A DNA stretch of 64,000 nucleotides, taken from contig NZ_KB900609.1 in assembly GCF_000379105.1 (NCBI RefSeq), positions 3,114,274 through 3,178,273 on the forward strand, written 5' to 3'. The notes beneath the pieces are model-generated. The model searched no databases. It saw only the letters and a program-made list of their open reading frames with translations, and had not been told where the DNA came from. This document shows positions 59,611 through 64,000 of this stretch, one piece after another (the first letter of the stretch is position 1; the number at the start of each line of letters is the position of its first letter). Made by a program: the position numbers and the translations under genes. The DNA comes from Methylobacterium sp. WSM2598 (GTDB lineage: Bacteria; Pseudomonadota; Alphaproteobacteria; Rhizobiales; Beijerinckiaceae).

Positions 59611-62600
59611 TCACCAGCCTGACCGTCACGCGCCCCGCGGCCGGGCAGGCTCCGGGTCAGCCGTTCCTGCCCGGCTTCGTCGGCCCGGTCGGGCCACAGG
59701 GGGAGCAGGGCCCGATCGGCCCGCCCGGCGCTCCTGGCGAGCGGGGCGAGAAGGGCGACACGGGCGAGCGCGGGCCGATCGGCCCGCCCGGCATGACCCG
59801 CGCGGCCGACATCACGGACGCCTCTCCGTCCGGCCTCGCGGTCCTGACCGGGGACGCGGCGGCCGGCGCGGCGGCCCTCGGCCTGGGCCCGGAGGACGCG
59901 CCCGCATTCCGGGGCGCCTACCTCTCGGGCCCCCTGGTGTCGTCCTACGTCGACGGCTTCGAGTTCGACGCGCGGACCGGAGAGCGTCACCCCTGGGTCG
60001 CGCAGACCGGAACCGGGCGGAACATCTATGCCTGGGTCGCCTCGACCGGGACGGGCGTCTACGACAGCCTCGCGGGCAACGTCTACGCCTGGGACGGCTC
60101 GACCTTCGCGGTCACGGGCTCCCTCACGACGCCCGCGGTCAACGTCCTCTCGATCGACGCCAGCGCGCTCGCGAAGAACCCCTGGCTCGCCACCGTCGCG
60201 GCCGGGCGGAATACCTACCAGTACGTTGGCGCGAGCGGCGTCGGGATCTACGACAGCCTCCAGGGCAACGTCTGGGGCTGGAACGGGACCCAGTTCATCG
60301 TCGGCGGCGTCCTGACCGCGAACGCGGTCAGCGCGGCCGGCCCGCTCACTTCGAGTGCGGTCGACATCATCCGCGCGGACGCGACCGCGCACGAGGTCCA
60401 CCCCTGGGTCGTCACCGTCGCGGCGGGCCGGGACACCTACGCCTTCGCCAGCGCGGCGTCGGTCGGGGTCTACGACTCGACCTACGGCGACGTCTGGTAC
60501 TGGACCCCGGCGACCGGGTTCCACGTCGGCGCGACCATCGTCTCTCCCGCCGTCGACGTGCTGAAGGCGGACGCGCAGGGCCGGACGGTCAACCTGTGGC
60601 TCGCCCAGACCGCGACGGGTCGACAGGTCTACCAGTATGCCGGCCCGGCCGGGGTCGGCGTCTACGACTCGACGTCCGGCAATGTGTGGAGCTGGAACGG
60701 CTCCACCTTCGCGCTCGCGGGAACCGTCTCGGTCGTCAACCTCGTCGCGTCCGGGACGATCAGCGGGAGCTTCTCCGGGTCGCTCGCCGGAAACGCGAAC
60801 ACCGCGACCAAGCTCGCCACCGCGCGCACGATCAGTGCCACCGGGCATGTCTCCTGGTCCATCTCCTTCGACGGGGCCGGGAACGCCACCGCCGCGGCCA
60901 CGGTCGCGATCCCGGCGGTGCAGGTGACGGACAGCACGACCCCGGGCCGGGCTGTCCTGACCGCGGCCAGCGCGGCCGCGGGGGCCTCTGCGCTCGGCCT
61001 GGGGGCCACGGACGCGCCCTCCTTCCAGGGGGCCTACCTGTCCGGGCCACTGGTCAGCAGCTACGTGGACGGGCTCCAAATGGACGCCCGGAGCGCGGAG
61101 CGGCATCCCTGGACGGCCCAGATCGCCACCGGCCGGGACATCTACGCGACCGTCAGCTCCGCCGGCACGGGCGTCTACGACAGCCTTGCCGGGGCGGTCT
61201 GGTTCTGGAACGGCTCGACCTTCACGGTCAATGGCACGCTGACCACGAGCGCGGTCAATGTCCTGTCCGTGGACGCCTCCGCGACCGCGAAGAACCTCTG
61301 GCTCGCCACTACGGGCGCGGGTCGACAGGTCTACCAGTACGCCTCGGCCTCGGGCGTCGGCGTTTTCGACAGCGCCTCCGGCAACGTCTGGGGCTACGAC
61401 GGGACCACCTTCACGCTCGCCGGGACGGTGTCGATCGCGAGCCTGACCGCCTCCGGGACCCTGACCAGCGCCGGCGCCTACCTGTCCGGGCCCATCGTCT
61501 CGACTTACGGGACCGGCTTCTCGGTCGACGCGCGCAGCTCGGAGTTCCGGCCGTGGGTGGCGGCCGTGGCGACCGGGCGGAATATCTACGCCTTCGCCAA
61601 CTCGTCCCTGGTCGGGGTCTACGACTCCACGAACGGGACGGTCTGGTCATGGTCCGGCTCGACGCTGACGCTCGGCGGCGCCGTCTCGGTCACGAACCTG
61701 ACCGCGAGCGGCGCGATCACCGGCAGTCTCTCGGGCAACGCCAGCACCGCCTCGAAGCTCGCCACCCCGCGCTCGATCGCGGCCTCGGGGGACCTCTCCT
61801 GGTCCGTGTCGTTCGACGGGTCGGCCGCCGCCTCCGCGGCGGCGACCCTCGCGACGGTCAACAGCGCCCCGGGGAGCTTCGGCTCGGCCTCGACCTCCGT
61901 CGCCCTGACCGTGAACGGCAAGGGCTTGGTCACGGCCGCGAGCGCCACCGCCATCGCCATCGGCTCGACGGCGATCACGGACAGCAGCACGCCCGGGCGG
62001 GCCGTCCTGACCGCCGCCTCCGCGGCGGCCGGCGCCACAGTCCTGGGGCTGGGCACCGGCAACAGCCCGACCTTCACGGGCCTGTCCCTGTCCGCCTCGA
62101 TCGCGACCACGGCGGTCGACCTGATGACCCTCGACGCCCGGAGCGCCGAGAAGCACCCCTGGGTCGCGCAGACCGGCACCTCGCGCAACGTCTATGCCTT
62201 CGTGTCCTCGTCGGGGACCGGGGTCTACGACTCTCTGGCCGGGACCGTGTGGGCCTGGAACGGGAGCACGTTCACGGTCGGCGCGACCCTGACGACGGCG
62301 GCCACGAACGTCCTCTCGGTCGACGCCTCCGCGGCGGCCAAGAACCTCTGGCTCGCGACCACCGCGGCCGGCAGGCAGGTCTACCAGTACGCTTCCGCGA
62401 GCGGGGTCGGCGTCTACGACTCGACCTCGGGGAACATCTGGTCCTGGGACGGCAGCCTGTTCACGGTCGCCGGAACGCTGGTCGCCACCCTCTCGGGCAA
62501 CGCCGCGACGGCGACCAAGCTGGCCGCGGCCCGGTCCATCTCCGCGACCGGGGACCTCTCCTGGTCGGTCAGCTTCGACGGCTCCGCGAACGCGACCGCC

Positions 62601-63977
62601 GCCGCGACCCTGGCGACCGTCAACAGCAACGTCGGCTCGTTCGGCTCAACGACCGTCGTGCCGGTCATCACGGCCAACGCCAAGGGCTTGGTGACGGCGG
62701 TCGGGACCGCCTCGATCGCCTTCCCGGTCACGTCCGTGGCCGGGAAGACTGGAGCGGTCGCCCTGGCCCAGGCCGACATCTCCGGCCTGACCACCGGGAG
62801 CAGCCCGACCTTCACCGGGCTCACGCTCTCCGCGGCGATCTCGTCCAGCGCGTCGGACATCATCGCTCTCGATGCGCGCTCCGCGGAGAAACACCCGTGG
62901 AACGCCCAGGTTGGCACCTCGCGGAATATCTACCAGTACGCGACCGCGACCGCCGTAGGTGTCTGGGATACCACCAACGGAAGCGTCTGGTCCTGGAACG
63001 GCTCGACGTTCGCTGTCCCGGCGTTGTCGGCGGCGGTGGCCTCGTTCTCCGGCCTCGTGACCTTCAGCACGTCCGCCAACTTCACGGGCGGCACGGCGAG
63101 CTTCCAGGGCACGACCGGCGCGATGGCGACTTCGAGCGGGAGCCTCGCCCGCCTTGAAATCAAGAGCAACGGCGCATCGACCGATGCGGCGTATATGCAG
63201 TTTCATCGCTCCGGTTACTATGCCGCTTACTTCGGGATCGACGCCGATAACTATTGGAAAGTCGGAGGATGGTCCGCGGGTGCCGCCGCTTACAAGGTCT
63301 TTCACGAGGGTTATCGCGACCCGACGAAGGCTGATCTTACGGGCGCGCTGTTCAGCGGCGCGGTCAGCGCGACCGGCCTGCTCTCGGCGCTCGGCACGAC
63401 GGCCGGCATCTACGTCCAGGACCGCGGCGGCGCCGCGCAGAACTGGACCATGTACGCCTCGGCCTCGACCCTGCGCTGGTACGACGGGTCCCAGGACCGG
63501 CTGTGGCTCTCCACGACCGCCCTGACCCCGAACACTGCCGGGGGGCTGACCCTCGGCAGCAGCGCGAACCCCTGGAGCACGGTCTACGCCCAGGTCGGGT
63601 CGATCAACACGTCCGACGCCCGGGAAAAGACCGAGGTCGCCCCGCTCGCCCCGGCCGAGGTCGCGTGGGCGCAGGATCTCGCGTCCGAGATCGGAACCTT
63701 CCGCTTCCTCTCCTCCGTCGCAGAGAAGGGGGGCGGGGCGCGCCATCACCTCGGCCTGACCGTCCAGAGGGCGATCGCGCTGGCGGAGGCCCGCGGGCTC
63801 GACCCGCGGGCCTACGGCCTCGTCTGTCACGACGAATGGGAGGGCGGGGACCGCTTCGGCTTCCGCCCCGACCAGCTCGCCCTGCTCCTCATCGGGGGGC
63901 AGGTGGCGCACATCGCAGCCCTCGAAGCGCGCCTCGCCGCCCTCGAAGCCCGCCAACCTAAGGAGAGAGGACCATGA
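59607..63977 (+). CDS. Long tail fibre with collagen-like repeats and S74 peptidase
   Basis: 1,456 residues, GTG start. Collagen-like Gly-x-y tract (VGPQGEQGPIGPPGAPGERG, about 28-63). Then ten copies of a 50-60-residue module (YDSLAGNVYAWDGSTF-type ends) mixed with three ATKLATARTI-type units. The C-terminus is the S74 intramolecular chaperone (NTSDAREKTEVAPLAPAEVA; Ser1336-Asp1337 dyad), which trims itself after the trimer folds. A coiled coil (ALEARLAALEARQ) ends it. Mediates host binding; surface or glycan target unknown. Confidence 0.92.
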   Translation: MITSLTVTRPAAGQAPGQPFLPGFVGPVGPQGEQGPIGPPGAPGERGEKGDTGERGPIGPPGMTRAADITDASPSGLAVLTGDAAAGAAALGLGPEDAPAFRGAYLSGPLVSSYVDGFEFDARTGERHPWVAQTGTGRNIYAWVASTGTGVYDSLAGNVYAWDGSTFAVTGSLTTPAVNVLSIDASALAKNPWLATVAAGRNTYQYVGASGVGIYDSLQGNVWGWNGTQFIVGGVLTANAVSAAGPLTSSAVDIIRADATAHEVHPWVVTVAAGRDTYAFASAASVGVYDSTYGDVWYWTPATGFHVGATIVSPAVDVLKADAQGRTVNLWLAQTATGRQVYQYAGPAGVGVYDSTSGNVWSWNGSTFALAGTVSVVNLVASGTISGSFSGSLAGNANTATKLATARTISATGHVSWSISFDGAGNATAAATVAIPAVQVTDSTTPGRAVLTAASAAAGASALGLGATDAPSFQGAYLSGPLVSSYVDGLQMDARSAERHPWTAQIATGRDIYATVSSAGTGVYDSLAGAVWFWNGSTFTVNGTLTTSAVNVLSVDASATAKNLWLATTGAGRQVYQYASASGVGVFDSASGNVWGYDGTTFTLAGTVSIASLTASGTLTSAGAYLSGPIVSTYGTGFSVDARSSEFRPWVAAVATGRNIYAFANSSLVGVYDSTNGTVWSWSGSTLTLGGAVSVTNLTASGAITGSLSGNASTASKLATPRSIAASGDLSWSVSFDGSAAASAAATLATVNSAPGSFGSASTSVALTVNGKGLVTAASATAIAIGSTAITDSSTPGRAVLTAASAAAGATVLGLGTGNSPTFTGLSLSASIATTAVDLMTLDARSAEKHPWVAQTGTSRNVYAFVSSSGTGVYDSLAGTVWAWNGSTFTVGATLTTAATNVLSVDASAAAKNLWLATTAAGRQVYQYASASGVGVYDSTSGNIWSWDGSLFTVAGTLVATLSGNAATATKLAAARSISATGDLSWSVSFDGSANATAAATLATVNSNVGSFGSTTVVPVITANAKGLVTAVGTASIAFPVTSVAGKTGAVALAQADISGLTTGSSPTFTGLTLSAAISSSASDIIALDARSAEKHPWNAQVGTSRNIYQYATATAVGVWDTTNGSVWSWNGSTFAVPALSAAVASFSGLVTFSTSANFTGGTASFQGTTGAMATSSGSLARLEIKSNGASTDAAYMQFHRSGYYAAYFGIDADNYWKVGGWSAGAAAYKVFHEGYRDPTKADLTGALFSGAVSATGLLSALGTTAGIYVQDRGGAAQNWTMYASASTLRWYDGSQDRLWLSTTALTPNTAGGLTLGSSANPWSTVYAQVGSINTSDAREKTEVAPLAPAEVAWAQDLASEIGTFRFLSSVAEKGGGARHHLGLTVQRAIALAEARGLDPRAYGLVCHDEWEGGDRFGFRPDQLALLLIGGQVAHIAALEARLAALEARQPKERGP

Positions 63978-64000
63978 CCAAGTTCGAGCAGGCGACCGCC
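63974..64000 (+). CDS. Start of next gene (partial, 3' end outside window)
   Basis: ATG overlaps the fibre stop (ATGA), preceded by AAGGAGAGAGG. Only MTKFEQATA is visible; no function can be given. Confidence 0.6.

Noticed and set aside
59607..63977. CRISPR-like or satellite repeat appearance of the fibre gene
   Set aside because: The repeats are in-frame protein modules of about 150-200 bp with diverged DNA, without constant short repeats and spacers.
59607..64000. Diversity-generating retroelement acting on the fibre
   Set aside because: No reverse transcriptase, template repeat or adenine-biased variable end was found; the fibre ends in an S74 chaperone, not a C-type lectin.

Overview
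The window is about 70% GC, uses GTG starts often and packs genes with ATGA/TGATG overlaps. With glmU/glmS, queA-tgt, a MucR/Ros regulator and two CDF transporters, it looks like the chromosome of a Methylobacterium-like alphaproteobacterium (Rhizobiales). The genus is inferred from gene content and style; no search was run.

Positions 1-14,431 are host backbone: the 3' end of glmU, a DUF4188-like gene, a decayed ECF sigma gene in front of an intact anti-sigma gene, glmS, a short cation transporter (minus strand), a small secreted protein, ilvD (with a C-terminal frameshift), a soluble PAS/methyl-accepting signalling protein, a full-length CDF efflux protein (minus), queA and tgt (overlapping queuosine genes), a palindromic intergenic element, a membrane-anchored SGNH-like protein (minus) and tRNA-Lys(UUU).

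From just after the tRNA to the end of the window lies one large, apparently nearly complete prophage whose right end falls outside. The integrase sits against the tRNA-Lys 3' end, so that tRNA is the likely attachment site. A leftward operon (about 22,017 down to 14,527) carries a winged-helix protein, HNH nuclease, HD phosphohydrolase, SSB, MucR-like regulator, small unknowns, an excisionase-like protein and the integrase. An immunity region (about 22,140-24,720) has a CI-like repressor with two HTH-like segments and an S24 peptidase domain, plus accessory secreted or zinc-ribbon genes. It is flanked on both sides by promoter/operator regions sharing one sequence (TTTCTGATTGAC(C/T)..TCAG), which is a lambda-like OL/OR arrangement. 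The rightward operon starts with a Cro-like gene and runs through small unknowns, a Toprim primase and a D5-type helicase. Directly after the helicase is an array of nine GGCGGGGGT-type iterons around an AT-rich core, a strong candidate replication origin.

From 34,830 on are the morphogenesis genes: a lambda-like head module (terminase GpA, gpW, portal, protease, capsid, DUF2190 decoration protein, joining protein) followed by a P2-like contractile tail (gpV spike, gp25/gpW, gpJ, gpI, fibre/spike proteins, sheath, tube, gpE/E', tape measure, gpU, gpX, gpD). The tail assembly chaperone has the P2-type slippery heptamer TTTTTTG exactly where a -1 shift joins E to E'. The last part holds a beta-helix protein with a signal peptide and a 1,456-residue fibre with collagen-like repeats, ten copies of a repeated module and an S74 self-cleaving chaperone domain. 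No lysis genes, second attachment site, CRISPR array, restriction system or insertion sequence was seen.
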